A stretch of 60,000 bases of DNA from Symsagittifera roscoffensis (lineage: Eukaryota > Xenacoelomorpha > Acoela > Convolutidae): the NCBI RefSeq assembly GCF_963678635.1, contig NC_087065.1, positions 24,697,254 to 24,757,253 of the forward strand, read 5' to 3'. Under the pieces are notes generated by a model that made no database searches, was not told where the DNA came from, and was given only the letters and a program-made list of their open reading frames with translations. How positions within the stretch are numbered: position 1 is the stretch's first letter; each line of letters begins with the position of its first letter. Shown here in pieces: positions 1-12,899 of this stretch. Both the position numbers and the translations under genes were made by a program.

Positions 1-416
1 TCAATTTAAAAAAAATGGATAGAAATTTTTATTTTAAAAAATTTGAAAATTTTTTCTTGAGATTTGTTTTTCAAAATCATCCCCTCCCACGCTAAATAAG
101 GAAAAGTGATAAAATTTACAAACAGCTAAGTAATAACTACACCAAAAAGCAGGTCTCAGTTCAATTTGGAACAATTTCTAAGACGGGCTAAATCTCCGCT
201 TGCGAGTTAATAGCACAAAATATATCGCAAGATAATTGCCCCAAATTGGCAATATTTAAACCCCCATAAGTTTACGAAAAATGATCACAGGAAAAATGAT
301 CACGAGTTAATTGTCCCGAATTGGCAAATTTAAAGCCCCATAACTTTATGAAAAAATATTAAATATTTTTTTAGAATTGAGCTCACGACAACAATAACTT
401 TCGGATGATATATTTA
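1..416. other. AT-rich non-coding sequence
   Basis: Very AT-rich sequence with no supported exon, RNA gene or transposon end. If the minus-strand gene continues past its last visible donor (near 2873), this stretch is intron or lies beyond the gene. Confidence 0.4.
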
Positions 417-1830
417 CACACAGAATAAACGGAGCTTCGCACCACTTGCCATACGACTTAAACATTTAAAAAAATAAAACATCGAAAAATTTGAATGTTG
501 AAAACAACTAAGTGAACCAAATTTTTCTCATGTCTAGATTGAAAACAACTACGGGCCCATCTAAAAATAGAGGTATGCGTTTGATATTGAATGAATTTGC
601 TACACTGATGCGGCACGATAAGTTTGATTTCAAAAATTGGGCTTTACCCAAAGTTTAAAACTGTGAAAACGTGATTTCAAAAATTGGGCTTTATCCGAAC
701 CTTGGTTGTTTCTCAACTTAGATAAGTGAGAAAAGTAAAAAAAAAATTTGAGATAATCAATTTTTCTAAGGAGATAAAATTTCTCTTTCAAACAATAAGA
801 AGCCGCCACTTCTGCACGAAACATTTTCGCAACCAGTTCTTTCAGTTAAACTTTTCATCTCAGATTTGATTGTGTAAATTTTCAGAAAACTCAAAAAATT
901 TCTAAAAAACGGTCAAAAGACTTTCCAAAACCCAAAGTTTTTTCTGCAAAAACAGCAGTTTATGGCCTTAGAAAGAAAAGGATCTCAAAACCGGGTATCT
1001 CGATAGAACACAGCCTGAGAATTGGCACAGTAGTTTTCGCGTAAAGTCAAAAAGTTTAGAAAAACTGTCAAAGTTTCGAAACTTCAACTTGTTTGATGAT
1101 CATAACTTTTTTTTTAAACTGGGCATTGCCACTTATAAAAGTAAGCTTTCAATAATCTATTTTTTCGAATAAACTTATGGCATCAGATTTAGCAGGATAG
1201 TTAAAGAGAAAAGCCCAAAAAACAGTCAACTAATAAAAAAAATTGACATTTCCGAGAATCATAGCTTTTTGCGTTTAAAATAAGGGCTTTGACGCTTATC
1301 CAGAAGAAATCCACTCAGCCTGCACTTTCGATTGAACCTGTTATCTCAGATTTGAGAGGGCAGTTCTCGAGAAATGTCAAAAACTTAAAAAAAAGGTCAA
1401 AAGATCAAAATTTTGTATTTTCCGAGGCCATAACTTTTGGTGTCAGAAAAATTTCGGAGTAGTCGCATAAACAAATGCACTTCCCACAACCCTTTCTTCG
1501 AATTGAACCCAAAATCTCAATATGGCAGGATAGTTTTCGAGAATATTCAAAAAGTTTAAAAAAAACGGTCAAAAGCAAAAGATTGGCTATTCCGAGGGAC
1601 ATAACTTTTGGAGTAAAAAAATTGGGCGTAGCCGCTCATGCAAAGAGCTTTTCGAAACCATTCTTGTCATTTAAACCAAAAACGCAGATTTGAGAAGAAG
1701 TAGTTTTCGAGAAAACAAAAAAATAATCAAAAATGGGGTCAAATATTTCCCAGACTTTCGAAAGCTGTAGACAGAGGGGTCAACTAAAAAGAGACTCTAG
1801 GGGAGCATACAGACACACAGGTATGTATAA
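417..1830 (+). repeat. Dispersed repeat family A, copy 1 (internally periodic)
   Basis: The copy opens with a short hairpin motif (cggagcttcgcaccacttgc near 430). It then contains about five diverged units of roughly 170-190 bp, near 955, 1080, 1255, 1430 and 1600. Each unit carries recognisable phrases such as 'ccataacttttgg', 'attgggcgtag', 'gattgaaccc' and 'tagttttcgagaaa'. It closes with a phrase about a '...gggagcatacagacacacag' tail. The same order recurs near 22,373 and 28,247. I see no coding capacity, so it is probably a non-autonomous transposable element with an internal tandem array. Confidence 0.6.
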
Positions 1831-2873
1831 CCTCAAAATAACCTCAAAAAAAGAACTCCAAATAAGACACGGTACATTTAAAAACTTGTGAAACTCAGTT
1901 ATAGTAAGAACTGTTTACATTGGAACAGAAGCCATGCTTTAAAAAATAAACCAATAAATACTCTACCAGATTAAAAAAATGGGCGTTTACAAAAACAGGA
2001 AATGAACTGAAAGAAACTAGGATTAAAACCACGAATCCGAAAAAGATAATTTTGCAAAAATAATTAGAACTGAAACGAGCTTGAACTAATTTCTACTTGA
2101 GTGATAGTAACTTTATCTAAATTTTAAAGATCCTGTAGAAGTGAAGATTTTGTGGACAAAGTTGTTTACGGGAAAAGTCTAGTTCCCGATTGTAATACCC
2201 TTGCTTATAGCAAGGATAAATAAGCCACGAATTATTGAAAATTCGGCTAGGTCTCGGATTCGAATGCGGCCTAAAAATTATGAGCCTCACGCGAACCACT
2301 CAGCCACTCACGCTTAATACATCACAAAAACTAGCCACAAATAACGCAGAGAACAGATGCTATGAAATTTCCAATGCTAGATCGTGATTATAGCAAAAGT
2401 GCCACCAAATAATTGAACCCTTTCCAGTTTCTATGAACACTTATATTTGCGAGTTAGATTTAAAAAAAAAAGAAGGTTCGTACTAATACACTACCCTGAC
2501 TTTAATTTAAAATATGATCTTTTCACAAATTTCTACACAGAATTGAGAAATCTATTATTTTTCTAATTTTAATTTTAAGCAAGATGATTTAATTTCTTTT
2601 TTGAAAAGAAACATCATCCAATTTACCAAACAGTTCATCTCATAATGGAGAGTTTTATTTCAGTTTCAAAATATAATAAAAAAATCCCACCTTGCAAGAA
2701 CACCAAAAAAGACAGCAAGCTGCCTATCGATTGAAATAAATTACTAGGTCTACAAAAACAAAAAAGTGCACAGATCAATGCAAACATTGTACAAAAAAGG
2801 GGGGGGGGTCAAAAAGAAGAGATATAGCATTTCATTCATGAACATTTTATCACAAACCAGAACAATAACTTAC
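1831..2873. other. Putative intron sequence 3' of the last visible exon
   Basis: AT-rich sequence lying downstream (minus strand) of a strong GTAAGT donor at 2873-2868. I could not find a convincing next acceptor with an open phase-0 frame, so the following exon is probably outside the window. The stretch includes a tRNA-derived repeat at about 2150-2320. Confidence 0.4.
2150..2320 (-). repeat. tRNA-derived SINE-like repeat
   Basis: On the minus strand there is a canonical pol III A box (tggctgagtgg, plus positions 2296-2306). About 30 nt further lies a B-box-like element (attcgaatcc, about 2256-2265). The anticodon and T arms do not fold into a good tRNA. It is joined to a phrase (gaaaagtctagttcccgatt, about 2171-2190) that recurs near 11,560, 23,975, 26,125 and 30,855. 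A second copy with the same tRNA-like end lies at 30,840-31,075. This fits a decayed tRNA-derived SINE family. Confidence 0.5.
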
Positions 2874-3184
2874 TGTTGGATTTGTGCTTGAGGAATCTGA
2901 CACGTGTTCTGCAGATGATAAAGTTGGTGTTCCAGTTCGTTGTGATATGTAATGTGATTGCAATTGCGAGTGTTGAGATACACGAGCCTCAGTATTGCTG
3001 TGGTGGTACCGTAGATGGGAGTTATCGTAGTTATCTGGTTCTGTTCGATACTCAGTTAATGCAGCTTTTGTCGATATATCTTCTTCTAATCTTCTCCTTT
3101 TCTGGGAAATTTCAAATGATGACGCCTCGTCTATTTTTGGTGCTTCCGTTTTGTACAGCAAAAGATCAGAGGACAACTTCGAAC
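2874..3184 (-). CDS. Internal exon of an unknown minus-strand gene (exon d)
   Basis: This is a 311-bp open stretch bounded on the minus strand by an acceptor (gatttttag|G at 3185/3184) and a consensus donor (ACA|GTAAGT at 2874/2873). It starts in phase 1 and ends in phase 0. The phase-1 start completes the glycine codon left by exon c (11769-11616). The ~104 residues are hydrophilic, Ser/Thr/Gln/His-rich and acidic, with a basic patch (SQKRRRLEED) that could be a nuclear localisation signal. No domain is recognisable. A nuclear regulatory protein is one possibility, but function is unknown. The exon call rests on the splice borders and on phase agreement with three other exons. Confidence 0.6.
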
Positions 3185-5639
3185 CTAAAAATCATCAACG
3201 GAAAAGTAGTATATCACGAAATAGTTGAAACTGTATGTTAATCAGTGTGAAAAAATAACACGCTCATCGAGAGAGTCGTCTCATTACGGTGAGCCGAGGT
3301 TAACACATGGTAGAGAAGTATGTCTAGCCTGTTACTGCTCAGTAGGGTTAAAACAAAATAGTTGAGTTTCTCGAAAAAGCAGATGTAAAATATGTGCGCT
3401 TTTGCAAGTATATAAACGCAATTTAACGAATGTGTAAGCAGTTTTCGATCAAATTTCCTCCTATTTTCTTTTATCTTCATGGACCAATCCATCTTTTAAA
3501 GACACAAATAACATACTAGTACCGTTAGTTTTCTTCTGGGATGAGAATTTGGCCTCGCAATGTTGCTTTACAACTCGATTAAAACAAAAGCCTGTATCGC
3601 CTAGCCGAATCTCTCAAAATGTCTACGATCAGAGTAACTCAATTTAGAAGCTAGTTAAATTCAACCTACCAATATCGGAAGACTAGTTTAACTTTTTCAC
3701 AGAATCCATAGCCAAAGAATGAACTGGAGTAATAAGACTTCCAGACTGAAGTATTTATATTCGAGGTATGAGTCAAAAATTTTCAAGAACATCAAATAAT
3801 CATCAACTTAATCGAGCAATATTGTTTGTGACTCCGGAACCATATTGCTTACTTCAAAACTCGTCAATTGGCAAATCAAATTCCTCCACTGCTATTACTG
3901 TCAAAGAGGACCATAAAGGAAAGACCTAATACTATATGAAAAACTACCAGTGACTAAGGATAGTTTGGTGAGGCTAAATTAGAACTATGAATGAAAGAGG
4001 CGTAATTAAGAGCTTTTGCAACGAGGAGTTTGAACATTTAAATTGAATGCCAACAGCTGGCGATAGCCTCAAAGCGCCCTCCTCTCAATTAAACTCTGTA
4101 AATAGATGACTTGCGAGAGAGAATAATATTAAAACAGAGAAAGATTACGAGTAAATCTTTTTCAAACGATGAACATGCAGCGCACAAACAGCTAGAAGTC
4201 GCAATTAAGCGCGGCTTGAACATCTCCCGTCTTCCTATTTTGACTGAACTGAGATAAAAAGAGGAATTTTTACCATTCATGCTACTTTTTAAATGGGACA
4301 CAACTACTAACAACAAAACAATACTTATATATGCAGATGAAGTAGGCCAAGTCTCAACTAATAATGTAATTATGCATCCATTTTGTTTAATAGTTTGTCA
4401 CAAATTTCACTGCTCCAGAAACAAAACGAGGTCACATTTTCAGTTTAACAAAAAAAGTTCCCACATCGTTTGAGAAAACAGTTAACTTTATTAATTGCAG
4501 CTTCTTATAAGATTTCTTTCATCAAACAAAACCATTTTTAATGCTCAGTTATGATAGACACGATGTACGTAATTTAAAATAATTTTGAATTTTTCTTGAC
4601 GTGAACATTCTGATATTCTCGGTATGAACATTCTCAGGAGCCAAAATTGAAAGGAAAAAACCTCTTTTTTTATCTTCTTTTTTTCTTTATTCAGAGATAA
4701 AAAAATGTATCGTGAAAAAATGGTTCAGGTGTAAAAAAAATGTGCCTTGAAAAACCTGCGAAATATTTCATGTTTCAAAAACTTCAAAGAGTTTGAGGAG
4801 TATATACGAGCCAGCCATTCTCTACACATAGGCGAAGCGGAGATTGGTATCGCTTGCGATGCAACGCAAGTATCGCATTGCACCCTAGCGAAGAGAGACA
4901 AAAAATTCGAAAATTGTTAAAAAACTCAATTTCATAAAATATAGTCGGTTACACAAAAACCAGCATTAAATAGGCTTTTATTTTGATTGAAGGAACCATT
5001 TAGAAAATAACTCGGGCTTTTATGAACACTTTCGACTCCGATGAAATCATATTTAGAGAAGACTGCACAAAGAAAATCTCGTCCAATGCTTTAATACAAT
5101 CAAGATTAAATTCTAGACTGAAATTTCCTCCCCTTTAGCAAAACAGAAAAGATAACTATCTCCTCCACAAAATAGCAAACCAAACACCGGTAACTCAAAA
5201 CACGATCCATCCTCAAAATAGCGATCCAAAACGCTGACAATTCACAAACAGACATCTATAGTTCCATAAAAAAATCGGGCAGAACTCAACCCATTTAAAG
5301 AATTCATTTGTGACAAAAAATGTTGAAACATCTTTTTCGTCAAAATTTTCGAATCAAACTGAATTCTGATTGAAAAAATTAGCTATAAAAACAAGTTCAA
5401 ATATTGTGTGCAAATTGCAGTAAAAAAGGATAAAATACTAGAGTGAAATATATTAAGAGGGGCGAAGCCGAGCAGGCAAAACAAAAATTCAAAATGTCAA
5501 AACACTTACTACTCACTGCCAAAGGATCTTACAGTTTCGAAAAACACTTTTCCAGCATCTTCAATCCAGGTAAAAAAATTTTTTGCAAAAAGCGTGAAAC
5601 GATTTTTTCAATATTTTAATCAGATTAAATTATAGCTTA
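3185..5639. other. Putative intron (exon c to exon d), first part
   Basis: AT-rich non-coding DNA between the minus-strand exons c and d. A copy of the short dispersed hairpin (aggcgaagcggag near 4830) is present. I see no other supported feature. Confidence 0.4.
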
Positions 5640-6560
5640 AAAACTAAGCAACGAAAACAAGGATAGCCGGTTACTAAGCTAGTAGCACAGAATGTTCCGA
5701 CCATAGTCTTAACAACAATATGTTTTTTTTTCAAATTCGTGCCGTTTTTTCTCGGTGGTGTAATAAAAATATCTGAACAAAAAACTAGAACTCAGGCATA
5801 TTGGTCAGTCATAGTAAAATAGGCAAAATAAGAAAAATTACTCATTTTTTTAAGTTTGCCATTTTTTAAAGTTTTTGATTCCCAAAATGGCGTTAAAAAA
5901 CAGCAAACATTGCCAACTGACAGTTTGAAAAGAGTAATGAATGCAAGAAAAGTGAAAAATAACTTACTTCAATTTTTGAATTTCGCAGAACACAATAGAT
6001 GCGCTTTTCGAAATTAGAAGTCGATCATGTTTTTCGTGACCTATATACTTTTGTTGTTAGATAGTGGAGTTTGCCTTCCTTTCAACGATGGAAATGCACT
6101 GAAGTAAAAAAAATCACAAGTCAAACCGCGAAAAGTCAAAATCAAGCGTGAAAAAATTTTACCTTTCCTGAAAAAAAATCAGCAAAACCTAGATAAGAGT
6201 ACTCACTACGTTCATTACTCTTAAAAACTAACTTTATTCAATTAAAGCTAAAGTTCATTACACAAATGCTATTCTAAACGACTTAGTCAAACATAAATAA
6301 GCCTGCTCGCTGGCTTTACTCGTTCGAAATTGATGAAAAATCAAAAATTTCGAACCGGTTTTTCTCAACACTAAGAAAATTTTGTATGTGGTTCGAATGA
6401 TGACTGAAAGGGCTTTATTATGAGATATCACTCAACCCAGCCCAATAATTATTTGTGCTACCTGATTTTGCCTGGAACAAAACTAAAACATACCCGAATA
6501 CAAAGTTGTACCAAGTTCTCCCCCATTTTCAATTATCGGAACAAAAATAAGAAGCAAAAC
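5640..6560 (+). repeat. Dispersed repeat family B, copy 1
   Basis: It contains the phrases 'aaggatagccggtta' and 'tagcacagaatgttccg' (5660-5705), then 'agaagtcgatca' and 'aaaccgcgaaaag' (6020-6140). A run from 'cgaaccggtttttctcaa' to 'cactcaaccc' follows at 6350-6440. The same set of phrases is found at 7784-8880, 10,190-10,455 and 14,516-16,018. It is diverged and non-coding, probably a non-autonomous transposon family sitting in an intron. Confidence 0.55.
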
Positions 6561-6654
6561 TATCACTCCATTCCTTCATAGAAAAAACACAGCTACAAAC
6601 TCTTCTACAATTTCTCAGAAACGATGTTCAATTTAAGAAAACTTCGTTATTTGA

Positions 6655-6790
6655 CCTGTTAACAACTCTTTATCCCGATTTGAAAACGCTTGCTACTCCC
6701 AAGCGTAACGCACAAAATTGCGTAACAAAACCTGTTAACAACTCTTTATCCCGATTTGAAAATGCTTGCTAGACTCAAGCGTAAATCACT
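6655..6790. repeat. 76-bp direct tandem duplication
   Basis: A unit beginning 'cctgttaacaactcttta' at 6655 recurs at 6731 with only a few differences. Each unit contains a small inverted repeat (cgcttgc...caagcg) also seen near 29,975. It looks like a recent local duplication of a dispersed hairpin-bearing repeat. Confidence 0.65.
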
Positions 6791-7429
6791 CGCGAAAACA
6801 TAAAAATTGCATTGCAAGCCAGCATACAGGAAAGGAAAGGAGAGCAACTAAGTCCAAGGAAAACGGAAAAGCTTTCGAAGCTACAACTAAAAACAACTTC
6901 AAAATGTTGTCTGGAATGATTTTATGTTTGCATAAAGCACGTCCAGAAACACAGTTGACGGCGTTCAAAAACAATTATCGAGCGAAAATAAAACTATTGT
7001 CATGAAAAACTTCGAACTATAATATCTATTCTGGGATTTTTAACGTTTTGTGTGATATAGAGGAAAGCATATAAATTATGATTCCCTCGAATTACCTAAA
7101 ACTAAATTAGTAAGCCAATAAAATATAAGCCGAAATCAATTAGGCCAAAAAAAGTGAAAAAAGGAAAATACACGAAGTCAAAGTAAGTACAATTACAAAT
7201 TTCAGCAGTAAAAGTAAACAAAAATCAGCTGCGATGAAAGCTGCATGCAGCAAATGAATTCTAAGATTTTGCAATAGAACCGACAAAACGTGTTTGAAAA
7301 AAAAACACAGATCCTGGTCAGTTTCGAAACCATGACCTTTGCCGTCCCAGGCGTATTCGTTGCCTCCAGTCGTTGAATTCATCATGAACCAAGATACCAA
7401 GTGTTTCTATTAAAGTTGTTAACCCGAAA

Positions 7430-7510
7430 AAAGTATATATTCCTATTTGATAACGCTTTCTAATATCAAGCACAAAAATGGCAGAGGTTCGACTCCTCTA
7501 CATTTTTTAT
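7430..7510 (+). repeat. tRNA T-arm-like repeat fragment
   Basis: The sequence agaggttcgactcctct (about 7482-7498) forms a perfect 5-bp T stem around a TTCGACT loop, and a T-run follows. Upstream is the 'gataacgctttc' phrase of the hairpin repeat family. No acceptor or D arm can be recognised, so I treat it as a tRNA-derived repeat fragment and not a tRNA gene. Confidence 0.4.
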
Positions 7511-7783
7511 GCGACTCAAATAGCGATAGCATCCCAAATAACGACCGACAACAAAGCCAACAAAACATGCCTCTTTTTTTCTTCAAGTTATCCCATTTAG
7601 AGGAAATTCTATCAACGTTCCTTTTCTTATTCAACTGGGAATTCAGATAATTAAGTCCATTTTTGACACTAGAATTCCCCTTTTTCGTTACCCCAACGCT
7701 TTCGTTGTTCAACAATGGATTTAACCTTCTTTTGAACAAAAAAATGAACTTATAAAGCTAAACCAGCAAAAAGCTTTAAAAAA

Positions 7784-8880
7784 AACAAGGATAGCCGGTT
7801 AATGTGCAAGTAGCACAGAATGTTCCGCCATTGTTTTACACAGAGGCGAAGTTGCATTTCGCATACACAAGCAAAAATATGACCGATAACGCTACTGGGA
7901 AAACTTAAATGAATAAAACTTCGAGTCTTCGATTTTTCGTAGGTGACACACGCCAATTATGAGTCTACATAATTGCTAAGTGATGCAAGCCAATTAAGAC
8001 GCATTAGCAGTACAAGTCAATTTGAAAAAAAATTACCAACTAACATTCCTCAATTTATAAAACGGACGCATTTTTTTAATTAGTATACGAAAAAGTTCAT
8101 TAAAAAATCCGGGCTACCTTGAAGCTAAAGTGCTATTTGTAATATAATAGTCTGTGTTATTATCCTTAGCATTCGCTGTACTTAATAGCTGGGTCAAAAT
8201 GAACACTTTCAAAATGAACAAATTTTGTCGCAACAATTGCATCGCAACCCTATTTGCGACTTAGATTGGAAAAAAGAAAGTTCATACTATAACACCAGAT
8301 ATGCTTGTGTAAATAAATACAACCAAGTTTTTTCAAATTATTGTCGTTTTAACGACGTGGTGTGATAAAAGGAACCGAACAAAAAACTGAAATATATTCA
8401 ACAGCCATACTAATATAAGCAAACTGAAAAAAAAAATTGTAGAAAACTTAATAGAAAAGCGAAAAAAAAAAATCAAACGAAAAATTTTCTATCAATTTTT
8501 TTTGAACACTGTGATTCTAAAAAGGCGCTAAAATACTCAAGGTAAGCTAACGTTACCCAAGTAAAACTAGATTTTTACGTTTTATATTAAGCTATTGTAA
8601 GCTTTTAAGCAATTAAAACATAACTGCTCGCTCGCTTTAATCGGTCGAAATAAGACGAAAAGTCAAAAGTTTCAAACCGGTTTTTCTCAAAACTGGGAAA
8701 ACTTTTTTGTAAGTTTAAAATGTGGTTCAAATCACGACTGTAAGGGCTTTAATATGATATACCACTCAATGCAGTCCGATGATTATTAGTGGTACCCGAT
8801 TTTGAGCGGAAAACAAAAAAAACTATAACGCACCCAAATACAAAGTTCCTCCCTATTTTCAATGGCCGGAACGACAACGA
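7784..8880 (+). repeat. Dispersed repeat family B, copy 2
   Basis: It shares 'acaaggatagccggttaat' (7787), 'tagcacagaatgttccgcc', 'aaaccggtttttctcaa' (8676) and 'tatcaatggccggaac'-type phrases with copy 1 in the same order. It is non-coding and lies within the long intron between exons c and d. Confidence 0.5.
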
Positions 8881-10189
8881 AATCATCACAACCTCTACGA
8901 TTGACAATGACTGTGTTCTTTTACACTTAAAAACCAGGTGAGCAATGCAGAAAAACCTATATCATAAACGAACTCGTATTCTCGCAGATGGGTGTACAAA
9001 TATGGGTGAAAAATGTGGCTTAGTAAAAAGTAATTATGGGAAAATGTTTGGAAACTTAAGAATCTTGAGGTCCAAAATAGGCACATACTTTGAGCCAGCT
9101 TAATCTTTAGTTTATAATGCTGCACTCTTATCCTATTAAATAAATTTACACACAAAGACAAAACAAAGCTTCGCTCCACTACCGATAGCAAAATGAATGA
9201 CTTTCATTATTGCAGATAAACCAATAAATCGAAATCTTGAAACTGAATTACTGTACCTTTAAGAATTTTTCAAAGAAACGCGAAGCAGAGCTCCGCACTC
9301 CTTGCGAAACAACGTATAAATAGCAAGACAAACTAAACGACAGAAATAGAGATGAAAACCGTAGAGAAAAAAATTCAAACTTTTTGAAAATTGATCTTCT
9401 AAAAATGCTCCTACATTCTTCTTGACGTTGTCTTAAATTAAATTTCTTTTCCAGAAAATATGCCAAGAAAAAATTGAATGTCAAAAAAGCATCGAAAGAA
9501 AACTCAAAGTCCACGCTTAAAATACTTGGAGAAACCTTTTTTTGCTCCTCAAACTAATTAAAAAGAGGCCTCTAAGACGATAAATTATAGGCCGAAACCT
9601 TCGCAGCAGAACAAGGAGACTAAAAACGAAAAACAAAACAACTGCAATACTGAAATCGGAGTTGGTAAAGATACAAACAACATGAAAAAAATTCTACGCA
9701 AAAGCCAAGCTGAGCTTCGCGACAATTGCGATACGAACATAAATGACTTTGATTAACAACAAATGAGAAGCCTAATCAACATTAAAAAAGAATCCTTGAA
9801 AATATAGTTTCTAGTCAAAAAAAATTATACAAATTTTGAAGAACTAGAAAAAACTGTCTGGAACAAAATTTCATGCACTATCACAAACTTTTAAAAACTT
9901 TGAATTTAACTGGGTTTTGTAATTTTTCTAAATTAGATATCTTTTATTTTAAAATTTCTCAAAAAATATATAACTAAAATTCTCAAAACAGCCAAAAGAC
10001 AGTTGGAAAAGAATCACGAGCGCAAGGAGGCCGAAAAAGTACTATATAGTTTTTAAAAACCTTCGTACTTCGAGTAAATTTATCTGCAAAATTATTGGCC
10101 TTAAAACTCTTCGAATTTGTAAAACAAATTATGATTGACAAATTTTTGATAAAATTAGCCCAATTTGAGAAAACATAATCTATAGGTAA
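8881..10189. other. Intron sequence with scattered hairpin repeats
   Basis: AT-rich DNA with short copies of the dispersed hairpin near 9165, 9285 and 9705 (variants of 'gcttcgc.ccact.gc'). No exon, RNA gene or transposon end is supported. Confidence 0.35.
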
Positions 10190-10455
10190 ATTTTTTATAC
10201 CACTGGCAAATCTGAAAAATAAACTCCACTTTCAAAACTAGAAGTCGATGACCTTTATAGGGACCTTTACACATTTGCTGCTCGTTAGTGGAGTTTGCTT
10301 TCTTTTGAACAAAGGAAATGAAGTTTAAAAAAATTAAACCGCGAAAAGCCAAATTTTAGCGTAAGCAAATTTTAAGCACTTTCCCTGAAAAAACCCAAAA
10401 AAAATCACCAAGACCTCTATAAGAGTATTCATGGCTCATTAAAAACTTTTAAACT
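10190..10455 (+). repeat. Dispersed repeat family B, partial copy
   Basis: It matches 5990-6230 and 14,900-15,180 through the phrases 'tagaagtcgatgacc', 'tagtggagtttgc', 'aaaccgcgaaaagcc' and the closing 'ataagagtattcatgg...ttaaaaac'. It is non-coding. Confidence 0.5.
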
Positions 10456-10617
10456 AAACTACCTCCATCATGAAGTAAGAAGAAAGTTGAACCTCCAACA
10501 AGAGTCGGGCTGCCGACAGAAAAAGTGCATTAAACCGACAAAAATAAACAGACGGAGGATAGCTTGTTTTCGCCTACGAAAATGGTGAAAACTATTTGTT
10601 TGTAAAGAAAACGGCCC

Positions 10618-10690
10618 GCCGGATTCGAACCATAAGCCTTTGAAGTCTCAAGCAGATAGGTTACCACAGATTTGAATACAGAGGGAAAGC
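10618..10690 (-). repeat. tRNA-like sequence, decayed
   Basis: On the minus strand a perfect B-box-like segment (ggttcgaatcc) is followed by ggcggg. It is preceded by a D-arm-like 'gtggtaacctat'. The acceptor stem cannot be closed and the T stem has mismatches. It is most likely a tRNA-derived repeat or a tRNA pseudogene. Confidence 0.35.
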
Positions 10691-11615
10691 CGAGCCTCGC
10701 AACAACTTGCAATGTAGAACAAAGAAAGTAGTAAAAAAAAGTTTCAAAACTCTGTTTCGTGAGATTTTTTCAATCACCAGCAAATGAGTAAATTAAACAT
10801 CTGCAAGCAACAAATTTAGTCCAGTTTCAATTAACTCGGCTTCACTGCCTTAAAATGCTCATAGGATATAGGATAAGCGATGAAATCTGGAAAAAACTTT
10901 TAAACAAACTGCATATCTTTTTAAGATCCAAAATATTTAGCGTATGAAACTAAAATTCAACTGATTCAAAAATAAAAACCGAAATATAAATTGAAAATAA
11001 TAACATTTCCCAAAAAAAATCCAAAAAATCAAAACCCAGAAAACTTATTTTCAATTGGTTCAAAAAGTCCAGAAAAAGCTCGGATAAAAATAAGATCAAA
11101 AAAAATACCGCTACTCTATATGAAAACTTTTAAGCTAAGCAAAATCAGGGAAAAAATTAATTACAAAAAAATTGCACTATAAATGGCAGTTCAATACGAA
11201 ATTTTTTTGAATATAATAGCACTTTATATTTGCTTAATCTCAGACAGACCAAGCAATACGGCTACCTTCCCAAACAATTTAATCTATACAGCAAAAAAAA
11301 ACAGCTGTTGACCAAGAATTTGAAACAAAAGTTGAAATCGACAGAATACACGACAGAATTAAGGCCAAATGACCTTCAGCACCGAAAATCAACGAAAAAC
11401 TTTTGGCACCGATTCTATTTTTTTCTTTACAAGAACTCTTAATTTGCTCTGAAAAGGATATATGCTACCAATTCACTGAAATTGCTATTACCTCATTAGT
11501 GGATATTCAACAGTTGATATTGATTACAAGTTGACCATTCTGTGAACGATATTCACCGGAAAAAGTCTAGTACCCCTTTGCAACACCCTTTTTATCGCAA
11601 GGGTAATCAACTCAC

Positions 11616-11769
11616 CTGTTTCGTCTCTGCATTCATTGTTGTTGTTGTTTTGACTGGGACACTTTTGACGCCCAACTACATCACCACTCGTGATACTGCT
11701 CAGTCCATTTTTGAGCTCCGAAAACAGTCCTTCTTCACCCGAGGAAGCAGATCCCATGTAATTTCCAAC
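11616..11769 (-). CDS. Internal exon of an unknown minus-strand gene (exon c)
   Basis: This is a 154-bp exon with acceptor ...acattttaag|GTT (11770/11769) and consensus donor ACAG|GTGAGT (11616/11615). It starts in phase 0, as needed after exon b, and ends in phase 1, as needed before exon d. It encodes about 51 residues including a run of five asparagines and a Gly/Ser/acidic segment, with no known domain. The donor is next to a repeat phrase (11,540-11,605), so a repeat inserted just inside the following intron. Confidence 0.55.
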
Positions 11770-12525
11770 CTTAAAATGTAAGTAAGAGGAAAATTTGGTT
11801 CAGAGGCTGAGCAATAACGATTTAAAAATGCTTCCGAAATTCTGTTGACCAAGGACGTCTATTAGACACAAAGGCGAAATGGAGCTTCGCACCACTTGCA
11901 ATATCACACAAACACAGCATTGCAAGGTAGCAATTAGCACACCGAAAACGAAAGGAAAACCGAAGAAAAAATCGAGTACATTTCAAAATACCAAATACAA
12001 AAGTTTCAAAAAAAAAAACTTTCTCAGGAATGATGTCCAATTTGATATTCAACATTTATGGAGCAGCAATTATGCCGCCAAAAAGGGGCAATTTTTTTTT
12101 TTTTGAAAATTTACGATCCCCCTCCGGAAACACGAAAGTACAAAAATCTATTTTTTACTTCAAAGGATGCGATAAAATACGCTAAAACAAAAGCTGTAAC
12201 AATTTAGGCCAAATGCAGCTTTTCAGCGAAAAAAAAACTAAAATGGAAATTACAAGAACATATTTAGTAACTTTACAAAGTATCAAATGATTCAAGTGAT
12301 TTTGTCAAACAAGTTGTAACCTGATAAAAAAAAATCTAGCGAAGCGGAGCTTCGTTTCACTACAAACTTTCGCGACTTAATACACATTAGCTAACATCCG
12401 AAAAAACTCTCATGTCATATAACCTTAAAACGTGAACCGTTTACAACAAAAATGAGAGGTAATCATTGTTTAAAAGCGAAATTTGATGCAATAATTTAGT
12501 TTAAAATATTACAATTGGTTAAGTT
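11770..12525. other. Putative intron between exons b and c
   Basis: AT-rich sequence with two copies of the short hairpin motif (near 11,872 and 12,343). It has no coding signal and continues into the inverted repeat at 12,526-12,744. Confidence 0.4.
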
Positions 12526-12744
12526 TTTCTTTGGACTATAATTTCTCCAGTTTTGAAATTTCGTGTCTTGAAGAAAAAGAGACTAATTGGCGAGTAAGTT
12601 CGAGCAGTGATGTTTAGTTAAGAAATTTTAACCGATTTCATAACGAATAACTAAACTTCACTGCTCGAACTTTCTCGCCAATTAGTCTTTTTTTCTTCAG
12701 GACACGAAATTTCGAAACCGGAGAAATTATAGTCCAAAGAAAGA
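12526..12744. repeat. Long inverted repeat (fold-back), ~96-bp arms
   Basis: The arm at about 12,526-12,621 is the reverse complement of 12,648-12,744 at roughly 90-95% identity, with a ~26-nt AT-rich spacer. Matching blocks include 'tttctttggactataatt', 'aattggcgag' and 'gttcgagcagtga'. Transcribed RNA would form a long hairpin. It is either a fold-back transposon or a local inverted duplication. It lies about 155 bp beyond the donor of exon b. Confidence 0.75.
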
Positions 12745-12899
12745 CTTATAAAAAAGGTACCGCGGTACACGAAATAACTAATAGAAAACGTTTTGGCAAA
12801 AAAAAACAGGCTAACTCCACTCACAAACGAACCAACGGTGAGAAACTGTAGCCGGAAGATCAGAAATTGCCTCAAGTTCAGTTAAATTAAACTTCTTAC

